From: an uncultured Roseobacter sp.
GTDB lineage: Bacteria > Pseudomonadota > Alphaproteobacteria > Rhodobacterales > Rhodobacteraceae
Direction: 5' to 3'
Assembly: GCF_947492555.1 (NCBI RefSeq)
Contig: NZ_CANLNE010000001.1
Coordinates: forward strand, 868,001-932,000
DNA length: 64,000 nucleotides
The stretch's first letter is position 1, and every line of letters begins with the position of its first letter. The notes beneath the pieces were generated by a model that was given only the letters and a program-made list of their open reading frames with translations, was not told where the DNA came from and searched no databases. Of this stretch, positions 11,281-19,422 are shown piece by piece. Made by a program: the position numbers and the translations under genes.

Positions 11281-12285
11281 ATGCGTCGGGTGATTTGGGC
11301 GGCCCTGGTTTTGGCACTGATCTGGGGCGGCTGGTGGATCTGGGCGGCGCAGGCCGCGCGGCAGGCAACAGAGCAGTGGTTCGCAGATCGCCGCGCGGAA
11401 GGCTGGCAGGCCGACTTCGCCGCTTTGGATGTCTCAGGTTTTCCGCTGCGGTTCGACGCCATGATGACGCTGCCGGCACTGGCAGACCCCGAGACCGGCG
11501 TGGCGGTGACCACCAGCGGCGTCACCTTCTCCGCTCCCGCATGGTGGCCCGGTGACGTGACGGTGCGGCTGCCACAGGATCCGGTCACCTTCGCCAGCCC
11601 GGAGGGCCGCGCCACCCTGAACATGGATCAGGCCGTGGCACACTTGCACCTGAAACCCGGCAGCGCATTAGACCTCGAAGCGGCGCAGGTCACCTCTGGT
11701 GCCTGGTCGCTGAGTGCGCCTATGGGGGATGTTCTTTCCGCTGCCGATCTGAACATCGCCGTGCAGCAGGTAGCGGCGGGCCAAGCCAGCTATACCGTCG
11801 CCCTGAACGCCGCCGGTCTGCAACCCGGCACGGTGCCGCGTGCAGCTCTGCGCGTTCCGGCAAACTGGCCACTGACATTCGACAAGTTTGCGCTGGACAT
11901 GCAGGTTGCCTTCGACCGGGTTTGGGACCGTCGCGCCATTGAGGTCGCGCGCCCGCAACCTCGCAGCCTCCGGATCGACCTGGCCGAGGCCGCGTGGGGG
12001 GATTTACAACTGCGTGCCGCCGCGGATCTGACCATTGATGCACAGGGCACACCGGAGGGCACGCTGTCCCTGCAGGCCCGCAACTGGCAAGAGATGCTCA
12101 CCCTAGCGGAAGCCGCCGGGCTACTGCCTCCCGCCGTCCGACCACAAGCAGAGAGCGTGTTGTCCGCTCTCGCTCAGGCCACGGGCGATCCACGGTCCAT
12201 TGACGTAGACCTGACGTTCAGGAACGGTCTGATTTTATTGGGGTTTGTACCGCTGGGCCAGGCGCCGCAACTGGTTTTGCGTTAG
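11281..12285 (+). CDS. DUF2125 domain-containing protein
   Basis: Conserved alphaproteobacterial protein of unknown function, 334 residues. It starts with an uncleaved or cleavable hydrophobic segment (MRRVIWAALVLALIWGGWWI), so most of it should lie in the periplasm. The segment GFPLRFDAMMTLPAL and the AWWPGDV region are typical of DUF2125. AGAGG lies just upstream of the start. The 3' end overlaps the convergent extensin-like gene by 4 bp. A much longer upstream in-frame extension exists but crosses the divergent ChaC gene and is not credible. Confidence 0.85.
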   Translation: MRRVIWAALVLALIWGGWWIWAAQAARQATEQWFADRRAEGWQADFAALDVSGFPLRFDAMMTLPALADPETGVAVTTSGVTFSAPAWWPGDVTVRLPQDPVTFASPEGRATLNMDQAVAHLHLKPGSALDLEAAQVTSGAWSLSAPMGDVLSAADLNIAVQQVAAGQASYTVALNAAGLQPGTVPRAALRVPANWPLTFDKFALDMQVAFDRVWDRRAIEVARPQPRSLRIDLAEAAWGDLQLRAAADLTIDAQGTPEGTLSLQARNWQEMLTLAEAAGLLPPAVRPQAESVLSALAQATGDPRSIDVDLTFRNGLILLGFVPLGQAPQLVLR

Positions 12286-13082
12286 CGGCAATATGTGCCG
12301 CTGCGATATCGAGCCGTGTCGAAATGGAAATGATCGCGGTGGAAACTATCCGCATTCGGCCCCAGAACCGTCCCGAACGGGCCGCAGGCATCGCGGTGCA
12401 TCCGGCGCAGGGCCTGACTGGTGTCCCGCGCGGTCCAGCCCTTGAGCACAGAAATAGTGGTACCATCCCGCAACCGGAACCCCGAGATATCGATGGCGCG
12501 CCCCTTGCCGTGCTCGGAGATCCGCGCGCCTTTCTTGTTGTTCCGTGTTCGACAGGCGTAATGCGCCGCCACGCGCAGGCCCGCGACCCCGCCACCGGAT
12601 GTGCGGAGCGTGGGTTTCACCGACCCTTCGATCCAAGTTTTCAACGCCTGAGCCGTGCCACAATCCATGATCGCGCGCTGGCTGAGCGTCACATCCGACA
12701 CCGATTTCACCCGCACGGCCTGCGTCACCCCGCAGCCGGAAATCCTGCCCGGCACGCGCCCGACAACGTCGCCCTGAATGTCGGGATCGCCACATACTGC
12801 ACCTTTTGCCCGCAGTTTCTGGTGCTGACGTATGAGTCTACGGGCAGCGCGAGTGCGTTTCTGGGGCCTGAGCGACGTTCTGGGCACGTCAACCCGCACC
12901 ACGACTGCTTGCGCCTCTGCAGAGCGAACCGGGGCAGCGATAGCACCGGATACGTCCAAAGTGACGGGCCACGCCCCGCCCGCCGTCGAGCCTGGGCGAC
13001 CCACAGGCCGTTTGGAGGTGTCAGGCACCTCGGCAAGCGCAACACCGGCAATGACCGTGAACAGAAGCGCCCAGGCTCTCAC
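12282..13082 (-). CDS. extensin-like C-terminal domain protein
   Basis: Exported protein of 266 residues, from a GTG start with a signal peptide (MRAWALLFTVIAGVALAEV). The C-terminal ~170 residues match the extensin-like domain: CGVTQAVRVKSV, the metal-site-like SEHGKGRAIDISGF and HRDHFHFD, and several cysteines (YACRTRN, DACGPF, GTYCR). The H...D and HxH pattern resembles M15-type D-Ala-D-Ala peptidases, so a periplasmic cell-wall role is plausible but unproven. Its start overlaps the tyrC stop by 4 bp (GTGA), making it the third gene of the hisC-tyrC operon. Confidence 0.85.
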   Translation of the reverse strand: MRAWALLFTVIAGVALAEVPDTSKRPVGRPGSTAGGAWPVTLDVSGAIAAPVRSAEAQAVVVRVDVPRTSLRPQKRTRAARRLIRQHQKLRAKGAVCGDPDIQGDVVGRVPGRISGCGVTQAVRVKSVSDVTLSQRAIMDCGTAQALKTWIEGSVKPTLRTSGGGVAGLRVAAHYACRTRNNKKGARISEHGKGRAIDISGFRLRDGTTISVLKGWTARDTSQALRRMHRDACGPFGTVLGPNADSFHRDHFHFDTARYRSGTYCR

Positions 13083-13999
13083 GAGGATTTCTTTGCCCGT
13101 CCGAAATCGGGCGCATCCGTGTCCTGTCCCGCCTCGATGATGCCCCTGCGGATCGCGCGGGTGCGTGTGAAATAATCATGCAGATGATCACCATCGCCGG
13201 TGCGAATGGCACGCTGCAGCGCGAACAACTCCTCCGTAAAGCGCCCGAGGATTTCCAGGGTCGCATCCTTGTTGGTCAGGAAAACATCGCGCCACATCGT
13301 CGGGTCACTGGCGGCAATCCGGGTAAAGTCGCGAAATCCGGCGGCGGAATACTGGATGACCTCGCTGTCGGTCACGCGGCGCAGATCATCCGCCACACCG
13401 ACCATCGTGTAGGCAATCAGGTGGGGCGCGTGACTGGTTACGGCAAGCACCAGATCGTGGTGGTCCGCCTCCATCTCTTCGACGTTGCTGCCCAAGCCTT
13501 CCCAAAGGGCGCGCAATCTCGCGACTGCTGCCGGGTCTGAGCCCGGCACCGGTATCAGCAGGCACCAGCGGTTGTCGAAAAGCTCCGCGAAACCGGATTC
13601 GGGGCCGGAATGCTCCGTGCCCGCGAGCGGGTGCCCGGGGATGAAATGAACGTGGTCCGGCAGATGCGGCGCGACATTCTCAATCACATCCCGCTTGACG
13701 GAACCGACATCCGTCACGGTCGCGCCGGGTTTCAAACTGCCCGCGATCTCCGCTGCAATCGCACCCATGACACCGACTGGCACACAAAGAATAACGAGAT
13801 CGGCGCCCTCCACAGCCTCGGCGGCACTGTCACACACGCGGTCACACAATCCGATACGGCGAGCGGTGTCGCGGGTCTCGGCGCTACGGGCATATCCCGT
13901 CACCTCGCCAGCAAGCCCGCCCCGCTTCATTGCCCAGAACATTGAGGAGGCAATCAACCCCAGCCCGATGAGGGCCACCCGATCGTAAATCGCGCTCAT
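13079..13999 (-). CDS. tyrC: prephenate/arogenate dehydrogenase family protein
   Basis: Oxidative decarboxylation step of tyrosine synthesis. The 306-residue protein opens with the Rossmann segment VALIGLGLIASSMFWAMKRG; the substrate-site regions IPGHPLAGTEHSGPESG and TSHAPHLIAYTMVG are characteristic of the TyrA/TyrC family. It lacks a chorismate mutase or ACT domain, so it is the monofunctional cyclohexadienyl/arogenate type. It overlaps hisC by 4 bp (ATGA). The pairing fits, because HisC-type aminotransferases often also transaminate prephenate or aromatic keto acids. Prephenate versus arogenate preference cannot be told from sequence. Confidence 0.93.
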   Translation of the reverse strand: MSAIYDRVALIGLGLIASSMFWAMKRGGLAGEVTGYARSAETRDTARRIGLCDRVCDSAAEAVEGADLVILCVPVGVMGAIAAEIAGSLKPGATVTDVGSVKRDVIENVAPHLPDHVHFIPGHPLAGTEHSGPESGFAELFDNRWCLLIPVPGSDPAAVARLRALWEGLGSNVEEMEADHHDLVLAVTSHAPHLIAYTMVGVADDLRRVTDSEVIQYSAAGFRDFTRIAASDPTMWRDVFLTNKDATLEILGRFTEELFALQRAIRTGDGDHLHDYFTRTRAIRRGIIEAGQDTDAPDFGRAKKSS

Positions 14000-15081
14000 G
14001 CCGCCCCCTTGAAGCTGGCCAGCGCGTCGAGCACACGCGTGACGTCATCGGCCTGGCCCACGGTGATGCGCAGCGCTTCGGGGAAGCCGTAGCCTTTCAC
14101 GAGGCGCACGAGAATGCCCACCGATCTCAGATGCGCATCCGCGGCGAGCGCTTCGGCCTCATCGGCAAAGCGTGCCATCACGAAGTTGGCCTGACTGTCA
14201 TCGCAAGCGATACCAAGCTGGCGCACCCCGCCGGTCAATCGGGCGCGCTGCTCCGCGTTCTCCTTCAGGCAGGTCGCCACGAATTCCCGGTCGTTTACCG
14301 CCGCCTCTGCACCGGAAAGCGCGACGCTGGACATGTTGAACGGCCCGCGAATACGGTTCAGCACGTCAATGATTTCCCGAGATGCATAGCCCCAACCGAC
14401 GCGCAGCCCCCCGAGCCCATAGAGCTTGGAGAACGTGCGGGTCATCACCACATTGTCGCGTGCTGTGACCAGAGAGGCGCCCCCATCATAGCCGTTGAAG
14501 AATTCCGCGTAGGCACCATCCAGAACCAGCAGGCAGCTATCAGGCACCGCGTCCGCCAGTCGGATGAGCTCTGCCATATCCAGCGCCGTACCCGTGGGAT
14601 TTGCCGGGTTCGCAATGTAGATCAGGCGTGTCGCCTGCGTGATCTTCGCAATCAGCGCATCCACATCGACGCAGCGGTCTGTTTCGGGGGCCACAACGGG
14701 CGTTGCCCCGGCCGAAAGCGCAAAGATGCGGTAGAGCGAAAACCCATGCTCCGTATAAAGCACCTCGTCACCCGGCCCGGCAAAGGCCATGGCGAGCAGC
14801 GTCAGGATTTCATCCGAGCCCACGCCACAGATGATCCGATCTGCCGACAACCCATGTACCCTGCCAATCGCGTCACGTAGCGGCTTATGATCAGTTGAAG
14901 GATAGCGATGCAGACCCATCGCCGCTTCAGTCACTGCGGCCGTGGCTTTGGGACTGGCACCAAACGGGTTCTCATTCGAGCTCAACTTAAGCGGACTGGC
15001 CTGACCTTCGATCTTGGATGCGCCGCCTTGGTAAAGGGCAATATCCATGATGCCGGGTTGCGGCTGAATTGCTGTCGTCAT
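13996..15081 (-). CDS. hisC: histidinol-phosphate aminotransferase
   Basis: PLP-dependent class I/II aminotransferase for histidine synthesis, 361 residues, possibly also acting in aromatic amino acid transamination given its neighbour tyrC. The N-terminal KLSSNENPFGASPKA, the IANPANPTGTALDM motif and the PLP-lysine segment TRTFSKLYGLGGLRVGWGYA are all present. AGGAG lies 8 nt before the ATG. It is the first gene of the operon hisC-tyrC-extensin-like, with 4-bp overlaps throughout. Confidence 0.94.
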   Translation of the reverse strand: MTTAIQPQPGIMDIALYQGGASKIEGQASPLKLSSNENPFGASPKATAAVTEAAMGLHRYPSTDHKPLRDAIGRVHGLSADRIICGVGSDEILTLLAMAFAGPGDEVLYTEHGFSLYRIFALSAGATPVVAPETDRCVDVDALIAKITQATRLIYIANPANPTGTALDMAELIRLADAVPDSCLLVLDGAYAEFFNGYDGGASLVTARDNVVMTRTFSKLYGLGGLRVGWGYASREIIDVLNRIRGPFNMSSVALSGAEAAVNDREFVATCLKENAEQRARLTGGVRQLGIACDDSQANFVMARFADEAEALAADAHLRSVGILVRLVKGYGFPEALRITVGQADDVTRVLDALASFKGAA

Positions 15082-15241
15082 CGGGTCTTCTCCTGTCCGG
15101 CGGACCTTAGCGAGGTGCCGCGCAGACTGCCACCACCAACTCGCACTGCGAACACGCTACTAGCCGGTCTTGGATATCAGGAACGGGGCCACAACACCTC
15201 AATGCGTGGGAGCGCGGCAACTTGCAGCCATGGTCCCAACA

Positions 15242-15274
15242 CAAAAAGAAACCGCCCGACAGTGTCGGGCGGTT
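15242..15274 (-). terminator. Rho-independent terminator after the VPLPA-CTERM gene
   Basis: On the minus strand an 8-10 bp GC-rich stem (AACCGCCCGA pairing with TCGGGCGGTT, 5-nt loop) runs into TTTCTTTTTG. It lies about 50 bp beyond the stop of the VPLPA-CTERM gene and before hisC. The U-tract is on the minus-strand side, so it terminates that gene. Confidence 0.85.
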
Positions 15275-15320
15275 GTTGCTTGGTCCAAAGGCAGCTGAAA
15301 GCGCCAAATGATGTGTCTGA

Positions 15321-16052
15321 TCAGGCCTTGCGCGATGTCTTGCGACGACCTGCCCAGCCGAGACCGCCCATGGCAGCACCGAGCAGCAGAACAGAGGCTG
15401 GCAACGGAACAGCAGCCACGTCAATGCCGTCGATAGAGAAGCCGTCATTCAACTTGAAGCGTTCACCGCCGGAAGTGGTGTAGTTGCCGAGAATGATTTC
15501 AGCAGTCGATACGTTCTGCCCAAAATCGATCACAACCGTGCGCGCGTTTCCATTTGGAAGTTTCCCGCCGGTCCGCAGCTCCTTGGAGTCGCCGCCCGCG
15601 GTAATACGCAGGAACGCACCCTGGTCACTGCCATCGTTGAGCACGAAGGAGAGCTTGTCGAACAGACCGCCAATATCGACAGTCCATTTCATGCCCCATG
15701 TGTCGTTGCTGTCCAGAAACCATGTGCCACCCTGTGGCACGGTGTTGGTCCGACCGAAAACGCTGCCATCCCGCAACGCCAACTCCGTCCCGTCGCCAAT
15801 TACAGACCCGCCGGACCCTTCGCCACCGAGGCTTTCAAAGGTGCCGACTGCTGTGGAGAGCGAAGCTCCAACTTCACCTTCACTCATTGTGTTGCCGAGG
15901 GTTTCGAAATCCTCACCCACGTTACCGCCCGCGCCGAAAGAACTGTTGTAGCTACCGGCGTCGAATGTGGAAACTGTGATTGTGGCGGCATGGGCACCAG
16001 CTGTGCAGGCCAAAGTCGCGGCAACCGCGCAGGTTGTCTTCAAAAAACTCAT
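15321..16052 (-). CDS. VPLPA-CTERM sorting domain protein
   Basis: Exported, probably surface-processed protein of 243 residues. It has an N-terminal signal peptide (MSFLKTTCAVAATLACTAGA) and a C-terminal tripartite tail: VPLPA motif near residue 215, a hydrophobic helix (SVLLLGAAMGGLGWA) and a basic end (GRRKTSRKA). This is the VPLPA variant of PEP-CTERM, recognised by the exosortase XrtD type in Rhodobacterales. The middle is Gly/Ser/Thr-rich with no recognised catalytic motif (WFLDSNDTWGMKWTVDIGGL may be part of a beta-sandwich). Exosortase and EPS genes are not in the window. It is isolated, with its own candidate promoter and terminator. Confidence 0.88.
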   Translation of the reverse strand: MSFLKTTCAVAATLACTAGAHAATITVSTFDAGSYNSSFGAGGNVGEDFETLGNTMSEGEVGASLSTAVGTFESLGGEGSGGSVIGDGTELALRDGSVFGRTNTVPQGGTWFLDSNDTWGMKWTVDIGGLFDKLSFVLNDGSDQGAFLRITAGGDSKELRTGGKLPNGNARTVVIDFGQNVSTAEIILGNYTTSGGERFKLNDGFSIDGIDVAAVPLPASVLLLGAAMGGLGWAGRRKTSRKA

Positions 16053-16092
16053 TACTCACTCCAAACCAATTTTACCCAACTTTTCTAAAATT

Positions 16093-16121
16093 TGAATATG
16101 ATTCACGTCACGCCAAGTCAA
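16093..16121 (-). promoter_or_regulatory. candidate promoter of the VPLPA-CTERM gene
   Basis: On the minus strand TTGACT (-35-like) is followed after 17 nt by TATTCA, about 40 bp before the start codon. The -10 element is only a partial match and overlaps a short inverted repeat (TGAAT, 3 nt, ATTCA), which might bind a regulator. Confidence 0.4.
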
Positions 16122-16273
16122 GCGGATTTCCGCCGAACAAACTGTTTCCAACGTTACGTTGTTTGCCGAGTGTTTTGGCAACGTCCGGGTTTAAAATCGC
16201 TCTGGGTACTTCAAGACATCCAAAGCAATGTGGCGTGCTTGCGGGACCGCACACCCTGTGCAAGCATCGCGGC

Positions 16274-16894
16274 ATGTCTCATACTCGTTCTGACCTGGAA
16301 GACCGCTACCAAACGGCTGCGCCCAAGTGGTCCGACAAGATGCGTGTTCTCGGCTATTATGACGGGTACCTTGGTTTTTTATCCAACCAGAAGCCGGATA
16401 TGTCCTCCCGTATTGAAGTTATCGATATTGGCACAGGGACCGGTGCCATGGCAGAGGCCTGGACGGTTATTTACGGCACGCCTGACCGTCTGGTGCTGCT
16501 TGATCCTTCTCCGGCAATGCTGGACGTCGCAAAGGACGCTCTGATGCGCCGGGGCGTCAGAGCGGAAACCTGTGATGCAGGCCTGGAAGAAGGCGGATTG
16601 GGTTCGTTCGATGTATTGCTGGCCGCTCATGTAATTGAACATTTTGACGACCCGCTCGCCGCGCTAAAAGCGATGCGGAGCATGGCACGTCCCGGCGCGT
16701 ATTTATGGATGTCCGTGTCCAAACCGCATTGGTGCAATGCAATCATCTGGCTGCAGTGGCGCCATCGGACCTTTCGCCCTCAGGAGATGACAGAGCTTCT
16801 GCAGAAAGCGGGTTTCTCGGTGGAAGCACAATATACCTTCCCATCCGGCCCACCCTCGAGGACGAGTTTCGGCATTGTGGCGCGGGCGGTCTGA
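16274..16894 (+). CDS. class I SAM-dependent methyltransferase
   Basis: About 206 residues with a clear SAM-binding motif I (VIDIGTGTGAMAEAW), the acidic end of strand 2 (LVLLDPSPAMLDVAK) and the post-motif HVIEHFDDPLAALKAMRSM typical of Methyltransf_11/UbiE-like enzymes. The substrate is unknown. The start chosen (MSHTRSDLEDRYQTAAPKW) follows a region without protein-like sequence; longer in-frame extensions upstream are not credible. It converges with rpsD, from which a shared hairpin separates it. Confidence 0.82.
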   Translation: MSHTRSDLEDRYQTAAPKWSDKMRVLGYYDGYLGFLSNQKPDMSSRIEVIDIGTGTGAMAEAWTVIYGTPDRLVLLDPSPAMLDVAKDALMRRGVRAETCDAGLEEGGLGSFDVLLAAHVIEHFDDPLAALKAMRSMARPGAYLWMSVSKPHWCNAIIWLQWRHRTFRPQEMTELLQKAGFSVEAQYTFPSGPPSRTSFGIVARAV

Positions 16895-16899
16895 AACGG

Positions 16900-16931
16900 A
16901 AATGCCGCGCCGAAAACACGACGCGGCATTT
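16900..16931. terminator. bidirectional hairpin between methyltransferase gene and rpsD
   Basis: A perfect 10-bp stem (AAATGCCGCG pairing with CGCGGCATTT) with a 12-nt loop fills the 56-bp gap between two convergent stop codons. The short flanking A/T runs make a two-way intrinsic terminator likely, though the U-tract is weak on both sides. Confidence 0.65.
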
Positions 16932-16950
16932 CGTAATATTCTGAAAAACT

Positions 16951-17571
16951 TTAGTTTTTCGCGTAGAATTCGACGACGAGGTTCGGTTCCATCATCACCG
17001 GGTAGGGCACATCGCCCAAGGCTGGTGTGCGCACGAATTTCGCGGTCATCTTGGAGTGGTCGGCCTCAATGTAGTCCGGCACGTCACGCTCGGGCAATTG
17101 TGTCGCTTCGAGCACGACGGCGATTTGCTTGGAGCGGTCACGCACTTCGATCACGTCGCCTTCCTGCACGCGGTAGGACGGGATGTTGACCTTCTTACCG
17201 TTCACTTTCACGTGGCCGTGGTTCACGAATTGGCGCGCTGCGAAAACAGTTGCAACGAACTTGGAACGGTAGACAACGGCGTCCAGACGACGCTCCAGCA
17301 GACCGATCAGGTTTTCACCGGTGTCGCCTTTGACCCGCTCGGCTTCGGCGTAGATGCGACGGAACTGCTTTTCGGTCAGGTCGCCGTAGTAGCCCTTGAG
17401 CTTCTGCTTGGCGCGCAGCTGGATGCCGAAATCGCTGAGTTTGCCCTTGCGGCGCTGACCGTGCTGGCCGGGGCCATATTCGCGGCGGTTCACTGGGGAC
17501 TTCGGACGGCCCCAGATGTTTTCGCCCATGCGGCGGTCGATTTTGTATTTGGCAGACGTGCGTTTTGTCAC
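16951..17571 (-). CDS. rpsD: 30S ribosomal protein S4
   Basis: Primary 16S rRNA-binding protein nucleating the small-subunit body. The 206 residues include the S4 N-terminal region ([20 protein letters not shown]) and the S4 RNA-binding domain ([40 protein letters not shown]). It is a monocistronic rpsD outside the alpha operon, as is usual in alphaproteobacteria. A strong promoter and a leader of about 95 nt lie upstream. The cysteine-free N-terminus marks it as the zinc-free type. Confidence 0.98.
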   Translation of the reverse strand: MTKRTSAKYKIDRRMGENIWGRPKSPVNRREYGPGQHGQRRKGKLSDFGIQLRAKQKLKGYYGDLTEKQFRRIYAEAERVKGDTGENLIGLLERRLDAVVYRSKFVATVFAARQFVNHGHVKVNGKKVNIPSYRVQEGDVIEVRDRSKQIAVVLEATQLPERDVPDYIEADHSKMTAKFVRTPALGDVPYPVMMEPNLVVEFYAKN

Positions 17572-17678
17572 GGCTGATCTCCTTCTATGTGGCCCTTACG
17601 GGCGTGAAGGGCGTTGTCCTCTGGCTTGCGCCTGACAGGCTGTCCCTTGCGGGGGCCACCAACACCAATGAAGCCGCG

Positions 17679-17706
17679 CTTATACTGCGCAAAAGGACAG
17701 AGTCAA
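17679..17706 (-). promoter_or_regulatory. sigma70-type promoter of rpsD
   Basis: On the minus strand TTGACT and TATAAG are separated by 16 nt, the best promoter match I found in the window. The transcription start would fall about 95-100 nt before the rpsD start, leaving a leader with short hairpins (for example GCCCTT/AAGGGC at 17602-17623). The -35 box touches the 3' end of the upstream gene tag. Confidence 0.75.
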
Positions 17707-18281
17707 CGCCCCTTTGCCGCCATATCCGAAACGGCCCTGTGACGCGGGCAGGTCACCAGATGATCGTTGACCATGCCCACCGCCTGCATGAAGGCGTAAA
17801 CGATTGTCGGCCCGCAGAATCGAAAGCCCGCCTTCTTGAGGTCCTTGGAGATTTGCGTGGAAAGCGGCGTGAAGGCCGGGACCTCGTCCAGTGTCCGCCA
17901 CTGGTTCTGCAGCGGTGCGCCATCCACATATTTCCATAAAAATCTGTCGAACCCCTCGCACGCTTCGATCTTCTGCCAGACACGGGCATTGCTGATCGTG
18001 GCCTCGATCTTGCCCCGATGGCGGATAATGCCCGGATCCACGAGTAGCTTTTCGATCTCGGCCTCCCCCCAATCGGCAATCACATCGGGTTTGAACCCCG
18101 CAAATGCGATGCGAAAATTTTCCCGCTTTTTCAGAATGGTAAGCCAGCTCAATCCGGCTTGAAATCCATCCAGAACCAGTTTTTCCCACAGCGCCCGGCT
18201 GTCATATTCGGGCACACCCCAGTCCGTATCATGGTATTCGAGATAGATTTCATCTGGCCCCGCCCAGCCACATCTCTCCAT
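17703..18281 (-). CDS. tag: DNA-3-methyladenine glycosylase I
   Basis: Base-excision repair enzyme removing 3-methyladenine from alkylated DNA. The 192-residue protein starts MERCGWAGPDEIYLEYHDTD, including the Cys that with later His/Cys residues (DHLVTCPRH) forms the structural zinc site of Tag. The body has FQAGLSWLTILKKRENFR and the helix-hairpin region DPGIIRHRGKIEATISNA, both diagnostic. Full length. It is upstream of rpsD on the same strand, but rpsD has its own promoter. Confidence 0.95.
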   Translation of the reverse strand: MERCGWAGPDEIYLEYHDTDWGVPEYDSRALWEKLVLDGFQAGLSWLTILKKRENFRIAFAGFKPDVIADWGEAEIEKLLVDPGIIRHRGKIEATISNARVWQKIEACEGFDRFLWKYVDGAPLQNQWRTLDEVPAFTPLSTQISKDLKKAGFRFCGPTIVYAFMQAVGMVNDHLVTCPRHRAVSDMAAKGR

Positions 18282-18414
18282 GCGGTTTTCCCTTTGTTTA
18301 CGTTACTTTTCAGTCGATTAAAGCATGAATCAAATTAGAACAAAATAAGAATATTTACCCGATTTTAGCATCTGGGACTGCAAGGTGGTCAAAGCTGCTC
18401 AGCGCGAGGACACA

Positions 18415-19257
18415 ATGGCGGGCCCGAGAAAGAAACGATTTGCGGATGTTCCGCCGGGTGCGGAAAACCCACTGCAGTTCGCCCTGTCACAGCGCGATAA
18501 AAGCACTGTTGATATGGTCGCTGAAGCAATCAAGCACAAACAGGTACTGCTGGCCTTCCAACCCGTGATGCAGTCACGGGCCCCTGATAAGGTGGCCTTC
18601 TACGAAGGGTTGATCCGCGTTTTGGATTCAACGGGTCGTGTCATTCCTGCCAGTGACTTCATGGAAACGATCGAGAATACAGAACTTGGTCGCCAACTCG
18701 ACACCCTGGCTTTGGGATTGGGGCTGCGCGCCCTAAACGACAACCCGGGATTGAGACTATCAGTCAATATGTCTGCGCGCTCCATCGGGTATCGCCAATG
18801 GAACCGCACACTGGATCGCTGGTTAACCCGCAATACAATGATCGCCGAGCGATTGATTCTGGAGATCACGGAAAGCTCCGCCATGCTGGTCCCTGAATTG
18901 GTTGTTGATTTCATGGACCGTTTGCAGATCGAAGGGATCAGCTTTGCGATGGATGACTTTGGCGCGGGCTACACTGCGCTGCGCTACTTCAAGGATTTCT
19001 ACTTCGACATTCTGAAAATTGACGGTCAATTCGTCCAGGGGATTGCGTCAGACCCCGATAATCAGGCCCTTACGGCTGCCCTTGTATCCATCGCGCGTCA
19101 TTTTGACATGCTGACAGTGGCTGAATTCGTGGAAAACAAGGAAGACGCAGAAACGCTCATTCATCTCGGCGTGGACTGCCTGCAAGGCTATTACTTTGCA
19201 GCCGCGTCAACACGTCCACATTGGCTGCGCGGCATAGAAAAACAAAAAGCAATCTAA
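18415..19257 (+). CDS. stand-alone EAL-domain protein
   Basis: Predicted cyclic-di-GMP phosphodiesterase of about 280 residues without GGDEF, PAS or membrane segments, hence cytoplasmic. The signature reads EGL (E64-G65-L66, R68) instead of EAL. The other catalytic positions look intact: Asn118 (SVNMSARS), Glu150/Glu153 (LEITES), Asp180-Asp181 (MDDFGAGY), Lys201 (LKIDGQF), Glu240 (AEFVEN) and Gln257 (LQGYYF). Activity is therefore likely. A GTG at 18385 could give 10 more residues; I chose the ATG preceded by GAGGA at 4 nt. The upstream 130 bp are AT-rich compared with the surroundings. Confidence 0.87.
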   Translation: MAGPRKKRFADVPPGAENPLQFALSQRDKSTVDMVAEAIKHKQVLLAFQPVMQSRAPDKVAFYEGLIRVLDSTGRVIPASDFMETIENTELGRQLDTLALGLGLRALNDNPGLRLSVNMSARSIGYRQWNRTLDRWLTRNTMIAERLILEITESSAMLVPELVVDFMDRLQIEGISFAMDDFGAGYTALRYFKDFYFDILKIDGQFVQGIASDPDNQALTAALVSIARHFDMLTVAEFVENKEDAETLIHLGVDCLQGYYFAAASTRPHWLRGIEKQKAI

Positions 19258-19422
19258 GGCAAACGCCCGATAGACGCGAAGCCGGTTGCGACATGCCATT
19301 TGGTTGCTGCCCTGACGTGAATAGGCTATGGACCAAACCATTGAAGGTGAGGGGTCAGGGCCCTTGAAACCAGCGCCCGGCGAGAACGCCCCTTTTCCAG
19401 AACTGGCAAAGGACCAATCCAT

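Noticed and set aside
10594-12285. DUF2125 protein with an extra N-terminal 229 residues
   Set aside because: The added part runs antisense to the ChaC-like gene; a signal-anchor start with a good ribosome binding site is at 11281.
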